A DNA stretch of 64,000 nt from Telopea speciosissima. Lineage: Eukaryota > Streptophyta > Magnoliopsida > Proteales > Proteaceae. Below the pieces are notes generated by a model. The model did no database searches. It was given only the letters and a program-made list of their open reading frames with translations, and had not been told where the DNA came from. A program made the translations under genes and the position numbers. The DNA is taken from NCBI RefSeq assembly GCF_018873765.1, contig NC_057926.1, forward strand, positions 55,503,378 through 55,567,377, given 5' to 3'. Positions 26,335-38,519 of the stretch are shown one piece after another (the stretch's first letter is position 1; each line of letters starts with the position of its first letter).

Positions 26335-26560
26335 TTTTTTTGGATAAATAAATTATATTAATAAAAAAAATAAAAAAATAAATGTATAAAAAAACAAAAA
26401 ACCACCTAAAATCTCTTTAAAATATTTAAAGAAGAACATGGGAGGCCCCTAACTAAAACGGGACAGATTCCGTATCAACCAAAGTGCCAAAAACAAAGAA
26501 GTTACAACCGATAGTAGATACAGAAATCAACATCCCCCTTAACCAATTTACAAAGTTCCT
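26335..26560 (-). mobile_element. Possible LINE 3'-end fragment
   Basis: On the minus strand the stretch ends TTATTTATCCAAAAAAAAAA, and before that has the AT-rich TTAATATAATTTATTTATCC pattern common at the 3' ends of plant L1-type LINEs. The upstream part (GTAACTTCTTTGTTTTTGGC on the minus strand) contains no coding I can recognise. Boundaries are approximate. Confidence 0.4.
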
Positions 26561-27377
26561 CTGGGAAATCAACTGGTTGGAGAATATGTACCATTACAAT
26601 ACTAATACGAGTTTGTTGCAATGGCCAATAAGTTTGGTCTAAAATTTACGTCCCCAATTTCAGCCAGATACAATCCAATCGACATCGGTATTGATATTAG
26701 CCAAGTCCGAAACCGATAGTAAGATTGATATGGACACCAATACCAATACTTATAACATTGGTTGAACCCTTGTTTCATTAACACAGAACTGGTTCGTTCT
26801 TGTGAGTGGGGTGGCCGATTCACAATTGCTCTGGTTCAACCGTTTGGTCTGATTGAAGCTCTGTAATCAAGTTAGCAGCAACCCTTCTTTATGGTGATCT
26901 TAGTTATGGGAATGATGAGGAGTGGAGTCCTCTGGAGTCTGGACCCATACATGGGGGGCCCATGGACCTTTACAATCTGTCATTCTGTCACAAGGCTTTG
27001 GAAACTTTTTTTGTGGGTTCTCTCCATTGAGGTTGAGGAAGAATAAAGGTTCCGGTTCCTCACCCTTTCCCTTCTCTCTGTGATCGACAACATATAATAT
27101 CAAATAACAAAATCACGATAAATTCGCAAAGCTAAATAATCATTCAATCACGAGATATTGCTAACTGTGTAATAATATGAGATTCTTTCATCTGGTCTTT
27201 TTGTACACTTCCATAGTCTTTCTTCCCGTGGCTCTGCAAGCTGAACCACTTTCCCATTCTCTAAACCCTTCTCTTCTTTCCTTCATTCCTACCAAAGCCT
27301 CAAGAACCAAGAGTTCAAAGACCTGTTTACTTGTTCTCTCTCTCTTTCTCTCTGCTTTAGTTTCTTCGGTCGGGAAG

Positions 27378-27460
27378 GTAAGCACTGCAAGAGACCTCAT
27401 CTCCTCATTCTCCTGTGCTTTGGATTTGCTGCAACGGTCATTTCTCTCCACGAGTCGCAG
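27378..27460 (+). other. Likely 5' UTR intron of the ZAR1-like kinase gene
   Basis: A strong donor (GGGAAG/GTAAGC) and an acceptor (GAGTCGCAG) flank 83 bases just before the start codon at 27472. Removing them leaves the ATG 11 bases after the junction. This is inferred from splice-site quality alone; transcripts would decide it. Confidence 0.45.
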
Positions 27461-27471
27461 AATTTGCGGTA

Positions 27472-29744
27472 ATGGTTCTGACTCTTGTATGGTTATTTCT
27501 TCTTCTCTGCAACTCGTCTGTTCTTGTGGGCTCTTTGAATGATGAAGGCGTTGCTCTTTTGTCACTCAAACGGTCCGTTAGTGATGACCCAGAAAGGTCA
27601 TTGAATAACTGGAACTCATCTGATGACAACCCGTGTTCATGGAATGGGATTACTTGCACAGAAGGTAAAGTTGTTTCTATTAGCATACCTAAGAAGAAGC
27701 TTCTTGGGTTTCTTCCTTCTGCTCTAGAATCCCTCACTGTGCTCCGGCATGTCAATCTCAGGAACAATAAGTTCTATGGGAGCTTGCCCGTAGGTTTGTT
27801 TAATGCGCAGGGGCTCCAAAGTTTGGTTCTTTATGGGAATGCTTTTTCTGGGTCTATCCCTCCTGATATTGGCAAGCTTAGTTACCTTCAGAATTTAGAT
27901 TTATCGCAGAACTTTTTGAATGGGTCGTTACCCACTTCGCTAATTCAATGCAAGAGATTAAGATCTCTCGATCTCAGCCAAAACAGTTTCACTGGTTCTT
28001 TGCCATCTGGGTTTGGTACTGCTCTGGTTGCTCTGGAAAAACTCAATCTTTCATACAATAAATTGAGCGGTTCCATTCCTAGCGACATGGGTAATCTCTC
28101 GAGCTTGCAAGGAACTGTTGACCTATCTCATAATTTGTTCAGTGGTCCAATACCATCCAGTCTTGGGAATCTTCCGGAGAAGGTTTACATCGATCTTTCT
28201 TACAACAATCTAAGTGGGCCGATACCTCAGAGTGGTGCTCTCGTGAACAGAGGACCTACGGCCTTCATTGGGAACTCAGGGCTCTGTGGACCTCCATTGA
28301 AGGACCCCTGTTCTTCAGACACCACTGCTGACGGTGCTCCATCTTCGTCCCCCTTCATACCCAATAACTCATCTACAACACCGGACAATGGCTCTGGTAA
28401 GAGTGGAAGAAGCAGAGGACTGAGTAAGAGTGCCGTGATTGCGATTGTGGTGAGTGATGTAGTTGGAATTTTCCTCATTGGGTTGTTGTTCTCTTACTGT
28501 TACTTAAAAGTGTGCGATGGTGGGAAAGGTAAAGATGCCCGTGGTAATAATTTTGAGAAAGGATCAAAGGGGAGAAAGGAGTGGTTGTGCTTTAGGAAAG
28601 ATGAATCTGAGACTTTATCAGAAAATATCGAGCAGTACGATCTTGTTCCACTGGATACGCAGGTGGGTTTCGATCTGGATATGCTTCTGAAGGCATCTGC
28701 CTTTGTTTTGGGTAAAAGTGGAATTGGCATTGTATATAAAGTTGTGCTTGAAGATGGGATTACCTTAGCTGTGAGGAGATTGGGTGAAGGAGGTTCTCAA
28801 AGGTTTAAGGAATTTCAGACTGAAGTAGAAGCGATAGGGAAGCTCAGGCATCCCAACATTATAAGTCTTAGAGCCTATTACTGGTCTGTCGATGAGAAGC
28901 TACTCATCTATGATTACATACCTAATGGCAACCTTGCCACTGCTATTCATGGTAAGCCAACTCAAGCTCAAATTAACACTCATTTCTGTTTATTTTGATC
29001 TGCTGCTAATGTTTTTCCATCTTGGTGACCATTTTTAACATTGATGATGTAATGGGTTCTCAAATTTTATCAGGGAAGGCTGGTATACCATCGTTTACAC
29101 CCCTGAGGTGGTCTGTTAGACTCAGAATCATGAGAGGAATAGCGAAAGGTCTAACTTATCTACATGAATTCAGCCCCAAAAAGTATGTTCATGGCGATCT
29201 GAAGCCAAACAATATACTACTTGGACAGAACTTGGAGCCTCGAATTGCTGACTTTGGACTTGGGCGCCTCGCCAATATAGCTGGAGGCTCTCCAACACTG
29301 CAATCCAATCGAATGTCTTCAGAGAAACCAATGCAACAACAGAGTGCACCATCCGAAGTTATTACAATTAGTCCAACTCCATCCATAAGCTCAGGATCTT
29401 GTTATCAAGCTCCTGAAGCCATGAAAATGGTGAAGCCATCACAGAAGTGGGATGTTTACTCATATGGGGTGATTTTACTGGAATTGATTTCTGGACGATC
29501 ATCAGTGATCCAAATGGGCACATCAGAAATGGATCTGGTTCGGTGGATACAGCTCTGCATTGAGGAAAAAAAGCCATTATCAGATGTCTTGGACCCCTTT
29601 TTGGCTGGAGAATCTGACAGGGAAGAGGAGATGGTTGCAGTTCTGAAAATTGCTCTGGCCTGCATTCAGACCAGTCCTGAGAGGAGACCTTCTATGAGAT
29701 ATGTCTCAGATGCTATGGCTAAATTGACCACCTCTACAAATTGA
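27472..29744 (+). CDS. ZAR1: Leucine-rich-repeat receptor-like kinase, ZAR1-like
   Basis: Two exons, 27472-28951 and 29074-29744, join in phase 1 (CATG/GTAAGC donor, ATCAG acceptor) to give 716 residues, the length I recall for Arabidopsis ZAR1. In order: a signal peptide (residues 1-22), an LRRNT region ([14 protein letters not shown]), six or so LRRs (70-240), a Pro/Ser-rich juxtamembrane stretch, a transmembrane helix near 320-346, and a kinase domain from about 402. Stretches such as [13 protein letters not shown] and YVHGDLKP match ZAR1 closely. The subdomain II lysine is arginine (R435, in [10 protein letters not shown]), the catalytic loop reads HGD (533-535) in place of HRD, and DFG (553-555) is kept. 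ZAR1 is a plasma-membrane kinase that acts with calmodulin and G-beta in asymmetric zygote division. The start at 27472 gives the signal peptide directly; an upstream in-frame Met (27415) would put 19 extra residues before it. Confidence 0.95.
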
Positions 29745-30163
29745 GAAAGAAAGCACAATTGGCGCATTAAATCCAATTCCATGAACGATCTTGAAATTTG
29801 TAATTCAGGAGCAGCAGAAGAATTGAGTACTGGTGAGATACCCATGAGGCTGGAGTTCTCAGTGAAAACTTGATCTATTGTTTGGTTGAAGAAAAGAAAG
29901 TAAAATGAAACAACAATAACTTTTCCATAACTTGGTTGAATAGATATGGATATAATAAATTCTGGTTTGGTACTTAAAAACCAGGTCATTCTGTTAATGA
30001 ATAATGTATGTTATTTGTTGATTAAAAATGTAATTTTTCTCTTGTGGGACATGGGGATTTGGGAGGGAATAAGTTTCCATCAAAGTTTAGTTTGTTTTGT
30101 TATGGGTGATTGTGATATCTGATGTCATGCATGGTTTATCTTCATGAGTATTAGGTTTGTATT

Positions 30164-30387
30164 AGGTTAAAACTTCAAGATGTCTGAAGTTTTAACCTAC
30201 TTTAATTGCCCCACTTGTTTGTATTGTTAATTTTTGAGGGAAAATCTTGTTGTAACCAAGGCTGGTTACAACAAGATTGTAATTTTATTTTAGTGCCCTT
30301 TTAGAATATTAAATATTTTTTTAATTTTTTTAAAATACTTGTGAGATTAAAACAAGGGTGGCAATTAAAAGTAGGTTTAAACTTCAG
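30164..30387. mobile_element. Hairpin element with terminal inverted repeats (MITE-like)
   Basis: The outer arms GAAGTTTTAACCTACTTTAA (30186) and, on the other strand, GAAGTTTAAACCTACTTTTA (ending near 30387) form imperfect terminal inverted repeats of about 35 bp that continue through TTGCC and CTTGTTT. Inside lies a perfect 14-bp palindrome, TCTTGTTGTAACCA and its complement, with a 4-base loop (30245-30276). A second perfect 13-bp hairpin (AGGTTAAAACTTC and its complement, 30164-30198) overlaps the left end. No clear target duplication, so the superfamily is open. Confidence 0.6.
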
Positions 30388-30478
30388 TTTGGTGACAAGT
30401 TGTTTTTTTTATGTAATATTTATAAAATTATATTTAATCATTATTATAATCAGACCTAAATGGATCACATAATATCTG

Positions 30479-30529
30479 ATCTGAAATTGAAATCTTTTTA
30501 TTTTTTTGGGTAAATCTGAAATTGAAATC
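30479..30529 (-). mobile_element. Micro-retroinsertion with perfect 16-bp target duplication
   Basis: ATCTGAAATTGAAATC occurs at 30479-30494 and 30514-30529. The 19 bases between them read TTACCCAAAAAAATAAAAA on the minus strand, like the final bases of a LINE plus A-tail. The core TACCCAAAAAAATAA is identical to that in the insertion at 41296-41316. Confidence 0.75.
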
Positions 30530-31404
30530 ACAGTACAGCGTCCAATTAGCTTTCGAATTTGGATTTTTGGTTATCTATTTACAGCCCTAGTTTGAAGGGG
30601 ATCCTTTGGGGATGTATCCTTTAGGGATGTAAAGGATCAAATGATAATAAATTAATAATAATTGCTGAAGGATTGTTCATTATAGGGAGAGGATTTTTGG
30701 TTCGTATTAGGGTTTAAGATAAGGCTGATAGTTATCAGGGGTTTGGGATTGATAGAATTTTGGTCTACATATTGAAATAGTCTTCACTTCTTTCCTTCTT
30801 TGTGATTGGTGGGGAACTCCCTCCTCTTTGTTCTTTATCCTGGTCTCTAAATATGGATATGAATCAGCCAAAATGGTTTAGACTTTGGGTTGCCTTTATG
30901 GATATGGGCTGCATCGATGGATTTTGAATATGGGTCACCAAAGTGTGTGGATATAGGCTTTATTGGTATGAGCATGGACATTGTGGCTGGGATTTATCCA
31001 ACACACTGCCCATGTAACTTGGATTTTAACATTTGGGCTTTCCATATGGCAAAAGTCTATGTGGGCAATGTATAATGGCACGGACTCAATGACAAGACAA
31101 CATATGAACTTAAAAAATTCACTGTCTACACATATATACATATAGGAGAGTAGTTCTATGTGAAATGTCAACTATGATAGTTCGATAGGTCACCCAAATG
31201 TTGTGGATAGATAGATCTTTAGGTCCTCGACTCACATGACAAGTTTTAACTTGCCTTGGCGCCGGCAGTGGTTGGTGAAGTTTTGGCAATCTGATTGGCT
31301 CTCTTGTCTGCTCGCAGGTTTGGAATTAGCTCGATCTCTTTATCATCGGATTGTCTCTCCCTCATCAAATGTCTCTCCCCCTCTCCCACTCCTCCTTCTA
31401 TTCT

Positions 31405-31587
31405 TGTATTGTGCAGGATATTTGCATCCTGAAATCTTCATTCTCCTTTTGTAGTTTTGCCCATGTCAATCGAACTGAGAATGGCTTAGCCCATAATGTT
31501 TCTAAATGGGCTCTTTCTAGCCCGGATAGCTGTTTTTCGATCCGCCTTTTTCAGGAGAGATCTTGGACATTGTATCCCCACTTTTGA
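31405..31587 (+). pseudogene. LINE RNase H-like fragment
   Basis: The frame translates to CSFAHVNRTENGLAHNVSKW followed by ALSSPDSC, the C-terminal signature of the RNase H-like domain found at the end of plant LINE polyproteins (HVxRxxNxxAHxLAxxA). Sequence back to about 31236 may belong to the same remnant but is not recognisable. No tail or target duplication was found, so this is an old fragment. Confidence 0.55.
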
Positions 31588-31849
31588 ATCAGGGAAATGA
31601 TTAGATCTTTGCACGTAGAGATATAAAAATCCAAGGCTATGGGAGAGAGAAGATAGTAGTAGTAGTAGTGGGCAGAGCCGCAGAGTATTTTAGGCATGTA
31701 TTGGGACATACATGGGGTGCATGCCAATACACATGAAATAATCTCACTGTCCTTTTATGTACTGTACTAATTTACCACACCTCATTAGTGCACTTCCCTT
31801 ATGTCGCTTTGATTTAGAGAAGATTTCTAAAGAATCTCCAGATTGGTGG

Positions 31850-32300
31850 GACCAACAGAAGTCCACATGATCATGTCGAAAGTACAAATTTGCAAACGCA
31901 ACTTTCGAAAGCTATAACTATCAACTCCGGTGGAATTATAGGAGTCATAATATCTTTTTCAGAAACGTCAACAAATGCTCTACAAGTTGTCTATTGAATT
32001 AATTCATTAATCCACAAGTTTTGGGGTCAAATTCGCAAGTTTAAGGGCTATACCGAGCCTCTGAAGTTTTGCATGCAACTTAGGAATCTTAGTTTCCTAT
32101 TTTATTTTTCTATATTAATTTGTTTCTTGATTTATTTAGGTTTTCTTTTCCTTTGTAATCCGACCTTCTTATATAAGGATCGTTTTGAACATAATGAAGT
32201 ATCTTGAAGTTTTGATTCGATTCAGTTGTTTGCTTTTCTTCCAAGTTAGAATTAGGATTTTGTTACCTGGAGGATTCAAGGGTCGTGAGTGCTAGAACGA
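31850..32300 (+). mobile_element. Possible LTR fragment (fossil)
   Basis: The stretch has an LTR-like run: a T-rich segment, the words TTTATTTAGGTTTTC and TTATATAAGG (TATA-like, near 32170), then CTTGAAGTTTTGATTCG and TTGTTACCTGGAGGATTCAA, a combination common in plant Ty3-type LTRs. No internal coding adjoins it. Ends and family are uncertain; if real it is a degraded solo LTR or piece. Confidence 0.3.
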
Positions 32301-32399
32301 GATCTAGCCCACATACTTCCTACCATCTTCTTCTGTTTTTTCCCCCCCCTTTTTTGAATTGATGCCTTTATCTTCCTGACCATAACGCGAGAAATGGTG

Positions 32400-32615
32400 A
32401 GTATTGAGTAGCGATGGTTTGAGGAATCAGTATCGGATTTGACCATATCTATATTGATGTGTGTTATTGATTGACACGGATACCGATACCTAGCCAATAT
32501 TGAATCAATCATCATTTTCGGGGTAAAAAATTCTCAATACAGCTGATAAAATCGATACATTTCAATATCAATATCAGTTTAAAACTGGCCGATACATGAT
32601 CCAATACCGTGAACT
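32400..32615. repeat. TATCG-rich dispersed repeat tract
   Basis: Contains CACGGATACCGATACC, TCAATATCAATATCAG and GGCCGATACATGATCC. It belongs to the same vocabulary family as the tract at 32930-33090, 300 bp downstream. Confidence 0.5.
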
Positions 32616-32929
32616 ACAACTGTGCAAATTAAGTTGGCCCCAAAGTCGTTTCTAAAGAGTAAAGAACTAAAGTGGTAACCTTTTGGACGATGGATGATGA
32701 TGATGATAATGTTTGTCACCAAAATCAGAGGATTTAGTGCCAGATTTGGAGGAGGATTTTTGGGTCCCTTGCCCTAAAAAAAATGATCAATGATTTAAAA
32801 GAAAAAAAAAAAACATGGAAGATTTTTAATCACCTGTGGCTTGTGGAGTCATTGGCATCATTCCACAAATATTTGTGACTTGTATTCCACTGAATTAAAG
32901 GCCAAAAAGAAGAGTAGGACTTTGGAACA

Positions 32930-33090
32930 CAGTTTTAGGTATCGGTCGATTTGTATCGGTTTCGAGTGCAATCGATATCGATATCTGATTGATACAAATC
33001 AGTCGATACAGATATTGTATTTTGATTTTAAAAAATGGAATTTTGATCTCGTATCGGACCAATACATCTGATACTGCAATTTCAGATCAA
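32930..33090. repeat. TATCG-rich dispersed repeat tract
   Basis: Contains AGGTATCGGTCGATTTGTAT, ATCGATATCGATATCTGATT and CAGTCGATACAGATATTG. It is strongly self-complementary over short spans. Confidence 0.55.
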
Positions 33091-33525
33091 AAGAACCCAT
33101 TCGGCCATTCCTCCATTGAGAATGAATTCTCGAATTAATTCTTCAAAGGAGGAGCAATTTAATTTTCAAAGTAAAAAAGTATTCTAAAATTTCCAAACTA
33201 AAGCATGATTGTGTGAGTCTATCTCAAGGGAAAATCTGTGATGGTGGCAAAGTATCCCAACCATAACAGTACCTATTGATTAACAGGTTATGTGAGTGTC
33301 AACCCATATCAAGTTAATATTATATAAGTTTTGGATCAAAGGGTCCTGTTAGGTTATGTTTAGATTTATGTCATATGAGTTTTTTCAAAGTAAATTTTTA
33401 TTAAAATTTTAAAAACGATAAACAAATGGTTTGAACTATAAGCCTAATGCAAAGAAATTTTTCTAATCAAAACACCAAGCTACACAATTCATCAATATTA
33501 ACATGCTATAATACATATGGATTTT

Positions 33526-33721
33526 AATCCTCTCCAATTCCTAAAGTCGTGCAGTGCGGTAGTACTAGGTAGAGATGTCGATACCTAACAAATCGAACAT
33601 CCAACGGTCCGAACTCAATATAAGTCAATGAGCTCGGACCGTTGGATGTCTGAGCTGCCACGTATCAACATCTCCACCTAACACTACTGTACTGCACAAA
33701 TTTAAGGAATTGGAAACGATT
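33526..33721. mobile_element. Long-hairpin element with 5-bp flanking repeat (MITE-like)
   Basis: The two halves are complementary almost throughout. Left arm words are CTCCAATTCCTAAAGTCGTG, GGTAGAGATGTCGATAC and CATCCAACGGTCCGA; the right arm carries their complements in reverse order. The element is about 196 bp, and ATTTT flanks it at 33521-33525 and 33722-33726. Hairpin MITEs of this kind are non-coding and depend on a transposase elsewhere. The 5-bp duplication is short and AT-only, so the superfamily stays open. Confidence 0.75.
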
Positions 33722-34206
33722 ATTTTCCTAATACATCTTGCCAAAAAACATACCGTTATAATACAGATTTGTATTTTTCCAGTTTCTAATATTAAAAATG
33801 TCATAGTATCAATCGAGTTGTGCGCCTCATATAGAATCTACATAGGTCAGCTAAGAGGGAGTGCAGCATAGATCTCATCCCCCATCCAACGGTTATGCGA
33901 ATGATCATGTACAAAAGCTTTTGTTTTTAATCAAGTGAAAGAATGGTACTTCGAAGACAAGAGTACTCCTCGTCGTCCCCACCCTTTGATCACTAATCTG
34001 TCTTTCACATTCTTAAATTTTCAAGTCCCGAGACTCATTACAATGAACTTTAGTAATCAGTTGCTATTAAAGAAAGAATAAAAGAAAACAAAATCAAATC
34101 CCAATAACGAACTAAGTAGCTTAATATTTTTATGGGCACAAGACAGGGATCGAGTTTCCCTCAAGCCACGAGGTCCTTATTACCATGGTTGCAAGATCTA
34201 GATTGA

Positions 34207-34244
34207 AATTGGTGGGGTGGGGTGGGGTGGGGTGGGGTGGGGTG
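34207..34244. repeat. (GGTGG)n microsatellite
   Basis: About seven tandem pentamers of GGTGG type. The G-runs could form quadruplex structures; that is inference. Confidence 0.95.
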
Positions 34245-37200
34245 GGAATTTAGCTCGTCTTCAAGGAGCTGTCAGTCATTGAGATTACATATTCTTAGAT
34301 GAATGTCAAGATGTGTGCGACACAGTTCAACCGTTAGATGTCTCCTAAACACTGGACTCCTAGAACCGATCCTAATCCAGATTGGAGTGGGATTGGGAGA
34401 GAAGATGAGAACCATGGAGTTAGGGATTTCTTCCCATGCCCTCTCACATAGTGAGCCATAGAGTTCATATGACATTCTCTTCTCTTCTCAGACAAAATGT
34501 GAGCCCTTGCTAAACCAATCCAACTCCCATCCCCTTGTTAGACTGATTTCCCAATCTGACATCCTGTAAAACCTCTCTACCTAATTCTTAAACATACAAA
34601 TACTAATGTAAAACACTTGCCTTTCTTCTTAAAATTAATGATTTTTGTGTTGAAAAGTCAGAAACATTCTTTTGAAAAATAAAGCTTCGGATGGGGCACC
34701 TTGAATGTCAGAAAATGGATCCAACCAATGAAGCGCGGAGACCGAAGAGAAGATTTGCTGGTTACCTGCTGAGACTGGCACAGTCGCATAGATTCTCATA
34801 CGAGAACTGAGCCGCATGATCCAAGAGATGTGAGACCCACCTCTCTTGGATTCCATAGATGGTGGGAGTAGGGGTTACGTTTACCATTCTACACCTACCC
34901 GGCTACCCGAAACAATCCTGCGAGTGTGCACTTACCTTTCTCTTTTGGCCCTCCTTTGGGCAGTACATGACCCACATTCACCAATCACCAAACTACTCTC
35001 TGCTCTCCAAGAAACCCTTAAAAGGTCATCCAGAATAGATTCTGCGGACTGATTGAACTCCGATTTCGAGTTTAAAATCGTTAACCCCACCCATCCCTAA
35101 AATAAGGAAAAAACTTATCAGAACAACAATGTTTACTTTAAAAAGAGATGGGAGTGGAAGAAGGACAAATATCCTAAACCTGATACTAGAGATAAGAGAC
35201 AGTCCTTCAACCTTCGAAAAGTTTCCCAATAATAAATGTGTGAATTAGATGAATAACGTAAGAAAGAGACTTCATGGTGAGACAATATTACAATAGTGGT
35301 TCAGGTTCCAATGAAATGAACCCTTAATTTACCCTTTATTGTGGGAAACTTTGGCCCAATAGATAGCGACTCATGATATGGGAGAAGAAAAGAACCCCTA
35401 CCAGATCCTAGCTCCCACATTTCTATACGATACCTGTTTCACACTAAGAGTTATTTTATTAAGGGCAATGGTTTTCCTGTCCACCCATCAAAGAGGTGTT
35501 GCATGCCTTGGTAACCCTAGTATCTCCTCCAACCTCAGAAGACACAAAGACCTAAATTAACCATTAGGAAGGACGACAAATGAACATGGGTTATGATATG
35601 ATGTTGGATGGTCTAATCTAAAAGCTTAAATTATTAAATGGAGAGGCCCAATTGGTATATAAAATCATTTAAAGTCTCAGAGTTGGACGTCATCCGATCG
35701 TGCAATACACGTCACCCCTACGTCTTGACATAGGGACACGTAAAATGATCATCGTAAACCTTGAAACCCCAGAAATGACCAAGAGTGTGCAAAATGCCAA
35801 CGATCTTTTGAAACTTTCAAAAATATGAAACATTGTTCAGTCCTCCATAGAAATGCGTATCTTGAGTTTTTAGTTAAGAACCTCCTCCCCCTCTCCCTTT
35901 AAAAAAAGTCTATGTTCATCTTGTACATTTTGATGTGATCAAGGTCAGATACTTTTTTCTGTACATTAGTACACAATGAAACTATCTTTATCAGCTTTCC
36001 CTCATCACGAAATGCCCTAGGGATATCTTAATTTTCCTAGCAGAAAATTCATTCCTATCTTGAGTAGGAATAAACTTTTTTAGGCAAAAAGCAAAGAATG
36101 GAGTTCAGATGGAAAAAGAAGCAAAGACGGACTTTGAAATATTAGATTACTTCTGCCCCCACCATCAAAAAAACAAAACTTAGTTTACAGAAAATATGAA
36201 TAAAGAGCTTTGCCTACCATATCAGAGGATGAATTGAAAGCCGCTGCATTCAGTATGAAACCTCTAGGACCGGATAATATATTTTTATTCTTTTTAAAAA
36301 ATATTATTGTAAATAAATTGCAAATATAGAACTTTATCTTAACTATTTAACCTTTGAATGGGGCAACCAAGTATAGACGTACAATAGGAGAGCTTGAAAC
36401 ACGAATTGAGGCTAAGCCATGCCACCGGTCACTCTCTTTAAGATCGTAGTCACCTCTTACGGTGCTATATATACAAGTTCTAATCAGTCGACCTCCAAGA
36501 TGAAATTGTTAGGGATATCATATCTTGTATTCTTTCGCTTGTATAAGTGGTTTGATTTCAGACTTCCCCGGCTATAGGAGATCTTAGGGAGCTTTTCTTC
36601 TGAAGAAACCTACCTTTGTAGTTCTCATAATACTATATGTAACCTTACTTTTTGTTTGATAATATGAATTTTTTTTTAATGAGGGTACGTTATAGTCATT
36701 TTATATGTGTATTTGAGAAATTGGCGGGATGAGGACAATGACACATTTTGATAAAGGAAAATATTTTTTACTGGAGAGCAGGGGCCAATGGAAACGTACA
36801 CAAAAGCATCAGGCGGGCAGACATTTTTACCTTTCATGGGACGGGATATTCATTTCTCCCATCTATGCCTCAACATAGGCAATACATTACTACATAAGAA
36901 ACATTTCTCCTTTTTGATAATTACATAGTGATAAATAATTTTTAAATTATTTTAAAAATCATAGTTTTTAGAATAAAAGAAGATGTCAAATTCTTAGTAC
37001 ACTTATAGAATTATCATTTAGACACTCTGTTAATGTAAATACCATAACACTCCCTTATTTAAATACCATGACACCCTCTGACCTTTCAACCAAAATAAAA
37101 AGACACACCCGCTGACCTAGTCTTTTGTCCGTTAGCATCACAGAAAGCAAAGAGGCACTTAAACACGCTTCTACCAGCCCCACACCTACCAAAGGGAAAG

Positions 37201-38519
37201 AATCTCAAGAACACATTAGGACAAGAATTAATTACAGTAAAAAACATTCTGTCCCTTTCCCTCTCTACCAAACCGAACCTCCTCGGGTGACGACATCTTG
37301 GCATCAAATCCTATAAATCAATTATCTGTTAAACAGATGGCTTAAGAAGTCTTAATTTAATATTAATGATTATCAGTCATCAATCACTCAATGTATTTTG
37401 ATATTTCTAGTTCCACCAATAAGAGGACGGGGAGATGAGATAAATCGTTCAAAAGAAAACCCACATATTGATTGAAAAGTGAAATGGAGAATCATTCGAT
37501 TGCATCAAACACTCCGGGAAATTTCTCAGGTTTTAAGGGTACGGTGATCATTTTACGCGATCCTATATCAAAGCATAGGGGTGACATGCATACAATCGAG
37601 TGGCATTCTCTTTTCCAGAGTAAAAATATCACTGTAAACTCTGTAAGAGTATGTGTGAATTTCTCCCCAACTTCAGAGCATCTTAGGATTTTTTTTTTAC
37701 CAATTTAGTTTGACTTTTCCTTGTTTGTTTTTAATAATTGTGGTGTGCATCTACTCTTGACTTTGAATTTCTGGCAAAATCAAGATAATATAGACAACGA
37801 TTTAATTATTTCTTTTATGAAAAGAAAATAAACTAGCTAATAAAGAAGAACTGTTTAACATCCACAATAATAGAAGCTCCAACTTAGATATTCTAGCCCT
37901 GCTTGCCCACCCACTTATAGGTGATTGATACAATAATATTTATGTTCTCCTTTAAAATACAAACAATATCAAAAGACTTTATGAATTCAAAAGTATCATA
38001 TAACAAAGAAAAAAGCGGTCATGGCCATCCTTAAGAATATCCAACATTAATTACTCTACTATTTCTTGACAATCCATCCAAACCTCTACTTTTTCCCGTA
38101 ATGCTTAAACTACTAAAAATACTATTACACACTACGTATGGCAATGGAAAATCTTGACATGACTAGTAATATGGATTATTTGATTTTTATTTTTTGAATA
38201 TGACTTTTTAGTTATTGTCTAGGTTTATTGTTGTTTTGTAATAATTGAAGAGCTCAACATAGTACAAGCTAATATCAAATAACTTGAAATAATTGGTTGG
38301 TTTTAGATGGTTATGGTTTGTTTCATACATCTATTATGGTTATGGTTTCATTTACTTTGCCCAAAAATGTCTGCTCTTTTGTAGGATGTATAAAGGAGGA
38401 TGGATATATGTCTTTGGTATAGTATAGTAGTATGATAGCTTGTAGGTATATTGATGTTTTCCTTCACCAACGATTTTATTGTCAAAATTTACCTGCCCCT
38501 TATACGTTGGAGGTTCAAA

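Larger units (their letters stand above)
19614..27170. other. Intergenic region rich in repeats
   Basis: No host gene recognised. It contains an LTR-like fossil (about 20040-21330), a GA microsatellite (22297-22326), a T/G compound homopolymer (22823-22861), a GATAA array (23664-23694), TATCG-rich repeat tracts (24288-24432, 26100-26330), a small inverted-repeat element (25925-26085) and a possible LINE tail (26335-26560). Confidence 0.5.

Noticed and set aside
27177-27542. A 121-codon plus-strand frame overlapping the start of the ZAR1-like gene
   Set aside because: It covers the 5' UTR and is out of frame with the kinase; the receptor reading frame from 27472 explains the coding.
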